Below, piece after piece: positions 10,093-20,810 of a stretch of DNA of 27,885 bases. Position 1 is the first letter of the stretch, and every line of letters begins with the position of its first letter. The stretch comes from Chytridium lagenaria (Eukaryota; Chytridiomycota; Chytridiomycetes; Chytridiales; Chytridiaceae): positions 1 through 27,885 of the forward strand of contig JAHLKC010000257.1 of assembly GCA_025449115.1 (NCBI GenBank). Direction: 5' to 3'. The notes under the pieces are model-generated. The model ran no database searches and was not told the DNA's origin. It saw only the letters and a list, made by a program, of their open reading frames with translations. Made by a program: the position numbers and the translations under genes.

Positions 10093-10660
10093 TCATCCCG
10101 GTTGTGCGAAACGTGTAGATGACTTAAAACAGAATAAAGAAAAAAAAACAACATCAAATGAATAATACAAAAAGATGGAATGAAAAAACAACACAACAAA
10201 CCTACCCTACAACATACCTTGGGCCATCCATAACTTGAGGCCATCCATAACTTGCGGGTGGAGTCTCCACGCCCATCCATAACTGGGGCCGTCCATAGCT
10301 TGAGGCCGTTCATAACCTGGGAGTCATGAAGCCCCCTCACCGCGGCTGCGAGGAGACTGAATACGAAAAGTTAGTTAAAGGCGTAAGAAAGATTAATATA
10401 AAATATAACGCAAGAAACCATACATATATAAGACCAATCGACTTGCCATGGACGTCTTGATCTTGAAGGTCACCTCTCGGAATGGTCGTCATGAAGGCCG
10501 TCTTGGCGTCGCCGAGGAGACCGTCATGAAGGCCACCTCCGAGGAGCCCGTCTTGAAGGGTAGCCGTCGTCGCCCTCTTGCCGTCGCACCGCTTGAGCCA
10601 ATGGTCGCAGAAGTCGTGAAAGGTGAGCGGAGATAGAATCAGAGGGGTTTGTGATACTAA
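10093..10660 (-). CDS. possible repetitive hypothetical protein (weak)
   Basis: On the minus strand, open segments can be joined by plausible introns. One segment (about 10450-10640) contains LQDGLLGGGLHDGLLGD. The next (about 10220-10340) contains GLHDSQVMNGLKLW and ends SSYGWPK at a GTATGT donor. After an AAG acceptor near 10131 a short exon reads SSTRFAQPG and stops at 10093-10095. The coding part coincides with a diverged minisatellite, so the repeats could equally be non-coding. No start codon can be fixed and no family is recognised. Confidence 0.2.
10222..10320. repeat. 17-bp minisatellite, five diverged copies
   Basis: Copies of GGCCATCCATAACTTGA at 10222-10238 and 10239-10255, then diverged copies at about 10271-10287, 10288-10303 and 10304-10320. 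Between copies two and three sits a 15-bp spacer containing GTGGAGTCTCCAC, a palindrome around one central base. Confidence 0.8.
10320..10560. repeat. diverged 27-36-bp repeats with GTCATGAAGGCC core
   Basis: The core GTCATGAAGGCC, or close variants such as GTCTTGAAGG, recurs near 10322, 10456, 10488, 10524 and 10550. It is usually followed by a CGAGGAGAC or CGAGGAGCC block. It abuts the 17-bp minisatellite and looks like the same kind of decayed tandem array. An AT-rich stretch (about 10370-10440) splits it. Confidence 0.65.
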
Positions 10661-11124
10661 TTGTTGGGGCGAGGTGAGTTGAATTGAATGAAGAAAAATA
10701 AAGGGGGGAAGAAACCCCTTTTATACTCGCCGAAATACTGCGGAATTCGTATGAGCCAATGAGGTTTTCCGAGTGACAGGATGTTAGAAAAGAAACTGCG
10801 GAGTGCGTGAGCTTGGTCCAATGAGGGTGGTTGGAGAGGATGGGGTGATTTCTTGCGAAATTGCGGGAGTTGTAATTTAGATGTGTTAGGAGGCAGGCGA
10901 GACGTTTTGTGTGAAGGTGGGTGTCTATCACACATCTGTGAAGAGGATTGGTGATGAGAAATGAATGAGGGGGTGCTGGGATGGACGTAGTGCTCCTTCG
11001 AGTAGGATAAAGTGACTTTAATAATAAACGAAGTTTTAAATGTGTGTGCCGTGCGTTTATCCGATTCATTTCCGTCTATCGCCACAAAGCCATAGCAAAA
11101 GAGAGCGAAGCAGAATAACAGTTC
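10661..11124. other. intergenic region without supported gene
   Basis: Two overlapping minus-strand open frames cross this stretch, but they have serine/histidine/proline-biased low-complexity composition, no domain and no splice support. I regard them as chance ORFs. Confidence 0.4.
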
Positions 11125-11905
11125 ATGTCCAACTTTAAACTGGATAGCTGCCTTTAGCGAGGAGGACTATCCCGGAGGCTCGACGAAGTCGTCGAGGTCG
11201 ATACGGCGACCTCGCAAAAAGTCCAGTTTGTAGCGTCCGCAGAAGTCCAAATAATCCCAAGCTCCAACATCACCATTAACTACGTCTCTTTAACGTCAGA
11301 CTCTAGTTTTATGGTGGGATGCGATGGATCCACCGGTGACGGACTGAGCATGACGGACCCTAGGGCCTCGTTGTGAAAATTTTCACGATACTCGTCTCTT
11401 GCGACCCCTTCTCGAGTGCCTCGTCTAACGTAGAACTTGCTACTTCTAGCGCAACTTCATCATCTATTTCGTGTTATTGGCTCATTTATAGCATACAATA
11501 CCGAAAAGTGTCTGCGAATCGGTCTGGTTTGATTCAGCTCTTTAGTACGCTCCTGAGATCCCCAGTGCCCCAAAACTCAATCGAACAACCCTCTAGTCGA
11601 GTTCGGATTAACGAGGAAAATGGCTTAGACGAACTGGAAGAACTATTGCACGGATACCGATATGGCTGTATTTGAAAACAAAAAGGTATTCAGAAAGAAC
11701 GTAAATCTAATTGAAGACGATACGGGAGAAAATACCATAAGGGGCAGTCCGCGGTGAAAAGTTGTAGATTTAGGCGGGTAGAAGGACAATACCGTAGGAA
11801 GAGGTTTGAACTCTACTCACGGCAGCAAATGAAGACCGTAATTACCGCCCTACAGCTTTCAGTGTTTATCGACCCGCACCATCATTTCAAAGTCCCTAGT
11901 CTTTT
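11125..11905 (+). pseudogene. chain of open segments, possible broken hypothetical gene
   Basis: From ATG 11125 (MSNFKLDSCL) the frame meets TAG at 11155-11157, continues open to 11376 (LDEVVEVDTATSQKVQFVAS, then SNITINYVSLTSDSS), and shifts to 11373-11675 (a serine-rich stretch, a short hydrophobic segment SCYWLIYSIQY, then GLDELEELLHGYR). It shifts again to an acidic segment (VNLIEDDTGENTIRG) and then a basic one (RRVEGQYRRKRFELYSRQQ). Composition is protein-like and each switch resembles the single-base frameshifts seen in clear genes nearby. A small membrane protein is possible, but no family is recognised and the chain may be chance. Confidence 0.25.
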
Positions 11906-12119
11906 TTATCAAGAGATCCTCCATTTCACAGCGCCTCTACACCTCCAAAACCTTAATATACAAAGGCGTGTTCTTCAGCAAAAAAATCAACCTTTCTTCT
12001 CTCAGTAAAATTACTAGGTTTTTTTAAAGAATAAATGAGCTCTTAAACACATGAACTTACCTTTAAATTCACAATCACTCATAGTCAAGCTCCATTTAAG
12101 TTTACGAGTTAAGGTGGTG

Positions 12120-12416
12120 CTAGATAGCAAAAACGGTGGGAGTGCAGGAGTCATAATTGAGATCGTTGAAATTATTCAAGGAAGAAGAGGTTTGCTGGTT
12201 AGAAATTCGCTTTTGTAGTGGTGATTCGTTGTTCGAAGAATTTTGTTGACCCGCGGCCGATGGAGTGTTAAAGAGAGATCTGGGGTAAAAGTTGTGGAGT
12301 AATATGCGTATCTGTCGGGGGTACCGAAGCAAGGTTTTTCGCGCGTTTGGTCTCCCGCTACCTGGCCGACGATTTGGCGTCGCTTGCAAGACTTGATCCA
12401 TTTTTGTGACGTCCAC
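12120..12416 (-). CDS. hypothetical small protein
   Basis: A 98-codon minus-strand frame starting MDVTKMDQVLQATPNRRPG, possibly from the second Met. It is basic in its first half (RKTLLRYPRQIRILLHNF) and Asn/Ser/Gln-rich in its second half (SSLNNFNDLNYDS). A second frame of similar length overlaps it on the same strand; this one has the more protein-like composition. No domain, signal or neighbouring exon supports a function. Confidence 0.3.
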   Translation of the reverse strand: MDVTKMDQVLQATPNRRPGSGRPNARKTLLRYPRQIRILLHNFYPRSLFNTPSAAGQQNSSNNESPLQKRISNQQTSSSLNNFNDLNYDSCTPTVFAI

Positions 12417-13169
12417 AGAAGGTTAGGACATGTGGAAACTTGAAACAACAGGAGCAGAGGAATGAGAGATAGTCGATTCTTACAAACGAGTTTAAAATTA
12501 TCTTATACAGCTTGTGGTATGATCAGGGGTAAAAAGTAAGCTCTTGATCAGCATATATACGGTGCACAGCTTCCTGTCTGGCCGAGTAGATGATGAACAG
12601 AGCGTGAAAACCTGCATCATTTTTCATAAAAAATTATCTTATAGGTTTCTTTCATGAAGGGTGGTTATGAAGGATTGAATGGTTGAAGGTGATAACTCAA
12701 ATTGACGAGAGAAGGCGACGGATGAAGGGGAGGCCATGATGATGTATAGGTCAGTGTGAAGTTGTCAAACAGTAATCCCAATCATTTGTCACTCGTCGAC
12801 TTAAAATAAATCAAAATCAACAATTCAACCATGAAGAATGCGATAGTGGTGAGAACCGACGCCCAACACCACATGAGCAATCGCTCTGTTGTTGGCAGGA
12901 CATGTAATGCATTTTTTACGTGCGCTAGGTACTTTGGAGCAACGAAAAGTTATTTAGTGTGATATTATTTATCATTAATTGCAACATGAGTCTACTCTGA
13001 AGTCAAGACTTTCTAGTCTTTTCATACAATAATAAATACGACACTAATAGCTTACTAATGAAAGGAATGTTTTAAAAAGTGAAAAAAAAAAAGAACACGA
13101 AGAAAGCAAAATGAAAACCGAAAAAATCTTATTAAATGATATCGGAATACCCTATGAAGAAAGACTTCT
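12417..13169. other. intergenic region, nothing recognised
   Basis: About 750 bp with no convincing ORF, RNA gene or repeat. The right part is the 3' flank of the leftward propeller gene, and an A-rich run lies at 13081-13093. Confidence 0.5.
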
Positions 13170-15426
13170 TCACACATGTAACAATTGGAATGCGGCCCCA
13201 GACCCTGAAGCCACCAAAGAATCCCCTGCAATAGAAACCCCATGCATCTCCCATTTGGTATTATACAACCAAAAAGTCGAAGGTGACTGCGGTCCATTCC
13301 AAATAACCACCTTGTTATCGGCATCAGCAATAGCAACACGACTCCATCCGCATTCACATCCATGTCATTGACAGCGTTGGCAAAAAAGACATATGTCTGT
13401 CCTCGCACAAGATCCGTGAGATCAAAAGTGTGGATACCGAAAGCAACTGCAGCGAAAAGCGTATTGCCTCTGACCACCAAGTAGCGTATATCGTATTGGT
13501 TTCGTTGTTCATTCCAAAATACCGTTCATTTGTTGGTGATGCGGGGAATGTAATTTCGCTATTATTGTTGAAGCGAAGACGTTGGGCTTCTCGCCATGTT
13601 CTACCAGAGAGATCCCATCGTCCAAGATACCCGTATCCAGCTCCGACAAATACGGACGTGCCAGATTGAGCCTTGAGCGCTGACGGCCGGAGCCTGCCAA
13701 CAGCGAATGTGTCGGTCGTTCCTGTCGCAAGATTGATACGGTTTATGCCACCAACAGGTCCTGTTTCATCCGAACCCGAGATGATGGGATAGAACAAGTA
13801 TTGACCGTCAGGACTGACAGCGCCGCTCATAATGTTGTCTGGAACAGAAAATTTGGCCAGTTGTCGACCTGTATCCAGCTCCCAGACTGTGATGTTATTA
13901 TCTGCGCCAAAGCTGTAAAGTGCTGGCCCGCTTTGGAGGTAATTGTCGATCGTAAGGTAGAAAACGGACGCGAGATGCGATGAAAGCCTTCGTATAATCA
14001 TCTTGGTGTCCACATCGACCATGGCAATGTCTCCAGATCGACGCTCAGAAGCAAAGAACACTTTCCCATTTGGATGCATTTTTATACTATCTGAAGCGAA
14101 TCCACTATAATTCTCCGTTAGCAACAAAATATAGAGAACACGATCCGACTTACGTTATTTCCGCCACTAGAGCACCTACTTGGGTAGGTGTTGGTGAAGA
14201 CGTTGGTGATGATGTCGAAACAGCCGTTGAAACTGGGGAGTTCCCTAAATCTCGCATCGAAGAAGAAGACGAAGACGATGACGATCGTTTCCACAATAAA
14301 ACCCCCACAACAACAGCGGCAATCAGCAACAAGCCCATAACTACTGCGATTGCAATCCACAATAATTTTCTTTTTCTGGCAGCCGTTGCCGTAGATGGAG
14401 GCATACCAGCTTCTAAAAAGGCAAAGCGAATCAGTGGTTTTTTCAGCAAAAAGTTTTAGGGAATTTCTGACCTTTGTCGTGAACTTGAGGGAGAGAGCTT
14501 GGAGCTGGGGTTGTAGAAGATAAGAATTCGGGCATGTCTTTGGGGACGGGAGCTGGCTGTGGCGCCTCAACATAGGTCGGGACGTTTGTGACTGTAAAAG
14601 AAAGGTAAGAATATGTTGAGGTGCCTACACAAAACATACCAGGAACAGGGACAACCTTCGTGTCATCGGGGAATTGAGACTCTGAACCAAAGAGCGTTCC
14701 TGCACCTTATTTAGCTAAAGATTCCACGCAAATGACGATGAAGGCAACACGTACCAGAGCGGTTCGCGAATGGAATAGGAGCTTTAACATCTTGTGGACC
14801 TCCAAAAAGACTTCCACCTCAAAAACACAATTAGCATCTCTCTTACATGAGTTTGATGCTTACTCTGCATGGGTCCATTTGTAAGTGGAGCTTTGGAATC
14901 GGATGCAGCCGGACTGAATTGGATGAACCAGCATACTCGTATGAAGGGGGACTGACATATCCATAGTTGTAGGCGCTTCCATTGTCCTAGCATCTAAGGC
15001 AACAAGCAATCTCAATCGCATGCTGTGCTCTCCATCGGTCGATTCCGGTAAAGTGGGGAAGTACTGCGCAATGGTCGCAGCAGGGTTCTTGAGCCAAATT
15101 ACAGGGAGGTGACGCTCAACAATAGCAGGGTCCAATGGTATCGCCATACCAGCAGAACTAGTTGAAGCTCCACCGGTTACAAGGGAGTGATTTGGAGCGA
15201 CGGTAGCTAGGAATGCTGAGATTGTGTTGTCCTCAACTGTGAGGACATGGTCTGGATTAACGGCGAAAATGTTCAAATCTGACGGGTTGTGTCTGGTGAA
15301 TTGGGAAACAGTAGAGCGGAGGCGGGAGACGGTTGCAGATTCATTAATGTCGAGGACGAAAGCTTTGTCGGGGGAGTCGCCCACGCAAAGCGAGAGCAGC
15401 TCCAGCACCTTCCCGTTAATGGACAT
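13170..15426 (-). CDS. Crinkler-like header - TM helix - beta-propeller fusion protein
   Basis: The start chosen is ATG 15424-15426 (CAAAATG context); the frame is open upstream to 15660 but the header begins here. Exon 1 (15426-14864) encodes a Crinkler-type ubiquitin-fold header: KVLELLSLCVGDSPDKAFVL, DINESATVSRLRSTVSQF, and an end block IAQYFPTLPES...RLRLLVALDAR. Exons 2-4 (14817-14755, 14705-14640, 14591-14472) give a Gly/Ser/Pro linker. Exon 5 (14412-14154) has KRK, a TM helix (WIAIAVVMGLLLIAAVVVG), a serine run and a Thr/Ser/Pro stalk. Exon 6 (14104-13170) is a WD40-like propeller (NNITVWELDTGR, AVSPDGQYLFY, GYLGRWDLSGR, NKVVIWNGP). The introns are 46-59 nt. Apparent missing bases: two near 14985 and 14910 in exon 1, and near 13485 and 13350 in exon 6. 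Positive residues before the helix and a Ser/Thr stalk after it suggest header inside, propeller outside. About 670 residues. Confidence 0.75.
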
Positions 15427-16334
15427 TTTGATGTGATTTTGCTGGTGGCAGAGGGTGATACTCGCTAACCTATAAATGGACCCTTCTTTTTTGTTCGGGG
15501 CGGAGATTTGGTTTTGACTAGACTTTTGACTATGGATTCTTTGAGGCTGGTAGAGCTCCTTTAGCCTGAGCGACACGGCAATTGTGGGTTGAACGTCGTT
15601 GTCAACCTGTCGCAGTTCAATGTGAATCGTCGCCGTTTTCGGTTTGCCAATAATTCCCAATGTCCATGGCCGCGCTTGTTTTAAAAAAAAAAAGGATTGT
15701 ATCTATAAGAAGGGATTCGACTGCCTTGCACTTGTGACCTTTCGTCTGTATTTTCCTTCGCAGCTTTATTTTTCGCTATGACTTGGGTTTTTGGTTTGTA
15801 ATAGCGCAAGTCTCGCTGGATATGGATTGCTGTTAACTGTCTTTGCGAGATTGTTGCGAACCGTATTCACTGCATCATGCCATCCTATACCTAAGGCACC
15901 TGTTCTACTACCCAGCTACTTTTGGATGTGTCTTGACAGGTTATGATGCTGCAGAGTAAAGCCGTGAAAGTATCAACACTATTTAAATATCTAAAAATAT
16001 CGTTTAAATAGTTTGCTTAATATCGAGAATTTAATTTCTCTCTCCGTCTTAACAATTATTAATTACCTCAATACAACCCCAATACATGAGTGGTGGCCTC
16101 ATGCAGTCCTAGTTTAAGCGAAAATACTTTTTAAATCTAACGAAGACATTCATCCGTGAATAAATAATAAACGCCAATGTTGTGAGCGCATTACAACAAA
16201 TCTGCCTTATTATCAACCTTTCAGCGATACGTGAAAAAACAAGAACAGGAAACGTAAAGGAATAGAACAACTTGCACACATAGAAAGTAACGAAAGTAAT
16301 GTGCTTGCTTGCCTTTCAGCAAATACGCCAAAAA
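15427..16334. other. intergenic region between two leftward genes
   Basis: It carries the promoter of the propeller gene (right of 15426) and the 3' flank of the GH114 gene. An open frame extends upstream of the chosen start to 15660, followed by a 12-A run near 15681-15692. No other gene is seen. Confidence 0.45.
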
Positions 16335-17435
16335 TCAATGCAACATTTGAAGAACTATTACTCCGCCTAGGATACCCCATACGATATCGTATCCATTTCC
16401 CCTCTCCCCGGATCTTGCTGTCCCAGTCTGCGTCGTCGTCACCCCATCCTTCTTTGGAATAGTCGGCACCGCCGCTCCGGCCCTCACCCCCTCCACATAA
16501 GTCTGACAGGGCCTATAATCACCTTTCAAATCACACCCCTTAATAAACCCCTCAACCCCCAACCCATTCAAATCCCCACAAATCTTTTCCTTCGCCGTTT
16601 CCGATGACCACCCTTCCTCACAACCCCCCTCATTCGCAGCCTCCACGGAATCAGTATACTCAACCACAAACACGGCTTTCCCAGTCTTCACAAACCTCTC
16701 CACAAACACCCCACAAGTCTTCTGCAACGCACATCCCTCGACAACCGCAAAATCCACGCTCTTCATTACCCTCTCCCAATTTCTCTCCAGCATCGCCGCC
16801 CCGTTCTTCAACGCAACGCTCATCCCCAACCCTCGAATCTCTGTCGCCATCCAGTCAATGTAATCGAGGGCGTCGAGGAGCGTGAGGTTGAATCCGGTAT
16901 CAGTGATGTAGGTTTCGGTGTTATCGGGCTCAATTGCATCGCACCCTGCGTCTGCGGCGCGTTTGAATCGGGTTAACATGAGGTTTCGGACGATGGGGGA
17001 CCGGATATCGAGGAAACGTTCGGGCCAGCCTGGATAGGGTATTCCAATGACGGAGGACGGGAAAAGGGATTCGTCGGATCGACTGCCGTTGACTTCAATG
17101 GCTCCGACTGTTTTTTCTTGTTCAGAATTGGGGGTAAAAGGATAAAGAAATGTTACCGTTGATATAGCAAACTGCTTCTTGCCTTGATCGTGCATGGATT
17201 TGGGGTTGAAGCCGTTGTCAATGTCACCATCGAATATCCAGGCTGGAGCTGTGAATGGGCCATTATCCAGTTGGTACTGGGGTCATGGTGTGTTAGTTTT
17301 CATGTTATGTGGTCAATGGTGGAGTACCTGAAAGCTCATTCCGATGGGAGGGATCCACTTTGCCTGTGAGGATGCATGCTGAACCAGGGTAGAGAAGAGA
17401 AAGAGGATGACGGTCGATTGCCTTTGTCGATGCAT
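16335..17435 (-). CDS. GH114-family glycoside hydrolase, secreted, likely GPI-anchored
   Basis: Start ATG 17433-17435 gives a signal peptide (STVILFLFSTLVQHASSQA). Exons are 17435-17328, 17276-17157 and 17107-16335, with introns of 51 and 49 nt. Family signatures in order: WIFDGDIDNGFNP, CYINVGAIE (across intron 2), PYPGWPERFLDIRSP, RFKRAADAGCDAIEPDN, TGFNLTLLDALDYIDWMA and GLGMSVALKNG. These match the TIM barrel of the GH114 family, whose characterised members cleave galactosaminogalactan or alpha-1,4-polygalactosamine. The acidic EPDN residues likely line the active site. The C-terminus has a Thr/Gly-rich stretch and a short hydrophobic end (IVWGILGGVIVLQMLH) typical of a GPI signal. One base seems missing just before CYIN near 17165. 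About 334 residues, normal for the family. Substrate is not provable here. Confidence 0.88.
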
Positions 17436-17900
17436 GACGTTGATGATGAAGTATTGCGATGAGGATGTTGTCTACGAACGCAAACGCTTCCAGTTGTTGA
17501 TTCGAATCGGGGCTGAGGCCGTAAATAGATTTTAATTAATCACTTAATCTCGTGTTTCATATAAATATCGAGCAGTGGCGCGCTCACTTAAACTACTTTC
17601 AAAGAAAGAAACAATAGGCGCGTAAAGCTTTCCGTCTCCGTTTCTTTCTTCGCGCTTATTTAACACTGTCGTCGTCTGCAAAAAGAATGATTTATTACCA
17701 TGCATGCACGGATTCACTGCTATAGATTCCGTAAACCTAGTCTTTTATAGTTTGTTGGAATCCTTTAATTCTTAGGGTACTCTTATTGTTATTATTGCTA
17801 TTTGTGAATTCTCAAAGCGTCAATCCGTTCATCCAGTCCCCACCTCGATGCTCGGCTAGCTCATCTCCACCAGCCACCACGCCTCACCATCACCACAACC
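17436..17900. promoter_or_regulatory. divergent intergenic region between GH114 gene and first 7TM gene
   Basis: 465 bp separating head-to-head genes, so it probably contains both promoters. The last 70 bp before ATG 17901 are C/A-rich (CACCATCACCACAACC), typical of a fungal leader. No specific binding site is recognised. Confidence 0.4.
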
Positions 17901-19273
17901 ATGCCCTACAACGCAACACGTAAGTCCCGCTCTCCTCCCAAACTCACCCCTCCAGTATGCAACGGCGACGGCATGATCCTTCCCTGCGCCATGTCTCTAA
18001 AAGGCTACCCCGAATCAGGTATCCCCTTTCTCTCACCCCGCACACATCTAACCGCCCCAAGTCCTCGCCATGCTCATCCTCGCTATTACATCCACCGTCC
18101 TCGGCTCCCTCGCCTTCGCATCTTCTCTAAGCCTTCGCACAGTCACTTCCACCCTCCACCCGAAAAGCGACACTTCCGATATGTTGACACCATTTCAATG
18201 GACGCAGTTAAGCTTTTTGGTGTCAACGGTGGCGAGTGTGGCGTCGATGGCGTATGTCCATTTTGAGGGTGCGTCGTCGGGATGGTTTCAGTGAGTTCGA
18301 AGTGTTGTTGGTTTTTTTGGTGCGTATCTGAACGCAGGTCAAGGTTTTTTGTGAGCTGTAGAAACTTTTTGGTGTTGTATGGGTCATTGATGTATTTGGA
18401 TAGAGTAAGTTTTCATTCAAATGCATATGTGTCGGTTTCTTGTAACGATTTTACTGATGCTAAATACCTAGAGCTTGAAAGCCAACATCTCGATCGGTCC
18501 CATCATCCACCGTCTCCGCACCTTTATAGTTAAACCGCTCATCGCCACAAGCTTTTTCGCTGAAATGCTATCCGTCGGCGCCAACTTTCATCAAGACGCC
18601 TACACAGCCGGTAAGGGTGACAAGATCAAAGAACGCATCACCTACCTCAACACCATATGTACCGTGTTATTCGTGATCCTGTTAAGCGGAACGGTTGGGA
18701 CGAGTTGGTTTTCGAAAAACAAGTTCGTGAAGAGGGTGAATGAATGTTTGGGGTCGGATGTTGGGGTGCGAAGTTCTGGGGTGGTGAATAGTATGGATGG
18801 GGATGAGGAGGAGACGAATTTAGAACAGATGGTGGAATCGTTGAGGACTGCGATTGTTTTATGAATATTCTGATATGGACCACGATGGTTTTATTTGTGT
18901 CGTTGTGTTTTTTATAGTGTTGGCGTTTTTTGTAAAGAGTGCGAGGTTCTTTTATTTCAAGTCGTTGCTTGTGGATTGGGCGTGAGTTTTTTTTTTTGTT
19001 TTTGTTGTTTTTTTTGGGGGGTTTCCTTCTTTAGCTCTTTTGATTAAGCAGCGCTGATGGCTTATGTATTTTTCCTTTTATTTTAGAATGATTACGGTGG
19101 TCACCTCGATTGTGTTTGTGGTGATGATGACGCATAATTGGAAGAGTCTAGAGTTACTCGCAAAGGCTGCTATTACAGAGGGACAAGCTTCCACAGGGGG
19201 ACAGGAACATGGACGCTGGGTAACCTCAAAAATGAAGACGGGGAGTCAAGGTGGTTTCACGGCAACCATTTAG
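17901..19273 (+). CDS. seven-helix receptor-like membrane protein, paralogue 1
   Basis: Six exons: 17901-17919, 17956-18018, 18062-18290, 18338-18404, 18472-18981 and 19087-19273, with introns of 36-105 nt. The short N-terminus MPYNAT leads to LCNGDGMILPCAMS with a C-x8-C pair. Seven hydrophobic segments follow: LAMLILAITSTVLGSLAFAS, LSFLVSTVASVASMAYVHF, FFVSCRNFLVLYGSLMYL, a fourth around PLIATSFFAEMLSVG, TICTVLFVILLSGTVGTSW, a sixth around NILIWTTMVLFVSL and MITVVTSIVFVVMMTHNW. Basic loops after helices 1 and 5 and the basic C-tail predict N-out/C-in. The fifth-sixth loop is long and acidic-ended. Missing T bases in T runs near 18858 and 18911 break the frame. No named receptor family is recognised; similarity to GPCRs is in topology only. 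Confidence 0.7.
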
Positions 19274-19522
19274 CATATACTTGGAAATAAAGTTAAATCT
19301 TGAAAGGATACTCCATCATGAAGGTTAAAAGAAACACGGAAATGTTTGGACCCTTGTATCCAAAATCATGGGAAGGGTGAGATAACCACGCGTTCTTTAA
19401 AGGGCAGGGCTGCGCTGATTTTCGAAAAACGACGATCCCCTTTGTCCTCAACTATATCCACATCCATGCTATTCATTGGGGTCATTTCCAAAAACCATAA
19501 ATTCGGATCCGTTGATGCAGTG

Positions 19523-20810
19523 ATGACGGAGGAGAGCTCTCATGCCACAACTTTCAACTGTAAAAACACTCTTATTCCAAAATCGTATATGTTTGACTGC
19601 TCCTCAGTCTGCACAACAGGTTTCCTCCTCCTCGAATGCGCCTACATCCAACCTGGGTTCAAGACTTGCCGTAATCCACATATGCCCCAAAAAGCCTCTA
19701 ATAAATCTAGTCAACATCATGCTATTATGGTCGACGATTTCTGTCATCCTCGGGTTCTTCACATTGGTCACTTCACTCCGATTAAGGAAATTGCAAACAG
19801 GGAAAGTCGGCCAGGCGGCTAAACTTGGGAATGCGATGGAATGGGCTCTGTTGTGTTTTTTTTGTCGACGGGACCGTCTGTGGCGAGTTTGATGTATCTG
19901 AAGTGGGATGACGGGGTTTGGGCATTTTCAGTGAGTTGCGTTTTTTTTGTTTGAAAGCTAAAACGAAGGGTGTAGGCTTATGACGAGTTTACGGAATGTG
20001 TTTATTACGTTTGCTATATTGCTTTATGTAGATATGGTGGCATTTGTTTTTACGTGAAATGGCTGACGCTTAAAGATCCTGTCGATGAATTTCTATGTCA
20101 CGGAATCGCTTGCCGTAACGCTCTTACGATTTTCCGTGAAACCCTTTACGTTTTATGCGTTGTTGGGGAAGGAATCACCACGGCGCATGGCTACATGGTA
20201 GATGTTTACAAGACATCTCCTCGCGATGACTTTAAGGATTATCTTTCCGCCTTACAATTGGCGGGAGTAGCAGGAGTAGGACTTTTATTGGCGATTTTGT
20301 TGGTGATTTTGTGTTTGCAAAGAAACGGATGACGGGTGCGTTGAGGGAGTTACCTGTTGACGTGAAAGTAGGGACGATGAAGGATCTATTGGAGACGACG
20401 GGATGTCGAGACAGACTCCATTGCAGGTGACTCATATGGCGGAGTGTTTGAGAGCTGCGATTGGGTTTTTAAATGTGTTGATTTGGGGGACGGCGTTGAG
20501 TTTGGGGACGATTTTGGGGGGGTGTTGATGGTGACGTTTATTAAAAGTGTGGGTGTGCCGTATTTTGTTGTACTCATTGGAGATTGGGGGTAAGTGGGCT
20601 TTCTATACATAATTGCTTTGTTTTATCGGTTTTTAATGTTTTTTATTCTTGTGCTTTACTTTTGTGTGTAGGCTTATTCCTGTGGCATGTTGTTGTGGAT
20701 TTCTTGTACTTCTGATACATAATTGGAGGAGACTTGTGTATACTGCTTTCCGTCGGCGGCATACTGTTCATGTGCAAGTGCGAGAACAGTTTAACGCGGC
20801 TACTTGTTGA
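19523..20810 (+). CDS. seven-helix receptor-like membrane protein, paralogue 2
   Basis: Exons by homology with its neighbours: 19523-19559, 19608-19656, 19711-19930, 19976-20036, 20076-20589 and 20672-20810. The start MTEESSHATTFN leads to FCTTGFLLLECAYIQPG (C-x8-C). Landmarks: RLRKLQTGKVGQ after helix 1, LGNAMEWALLCFF, LMTSLRNVFITFAILLYVDM (helix 3), ILSMNFYVTES, LQLAGVAGVGLLLAILLVIL (helix 5), AKKRMTGALRELPVDVK (basic loop), AECLRAAIGFLNVLIWG (helix 6), LIGDWG, CCCGFLVLLIHNWRRLVYTA (helix 7 and tail). Frame breaks lie near 19656, in the T8 run at 19856-19863 (nine T expected from paralogue 3), near 20144, 20322 and 20490. An upstream in-frame ATG at 19346 exists but has no paralogue counterpart. 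Confidence 0.65.

Noticed and set aside
10524..11085. Two overlapping minus-strand ORFs of 142 and 181 codons
   Set aside because: Low-complexity Ser/His/Pro composition, mutual overlap in different frames and no domain or splice support.
14070..14459. Plus-strand ORF containing an acidic stretch
   Set aside because: Antisense to the serine run and TM exon of the propeller gene.
16604..16885. Plus-strand Pro/Ser/Gln-rich ORF
   Set aside because: It is antisense to the well-supported GH114 gene.
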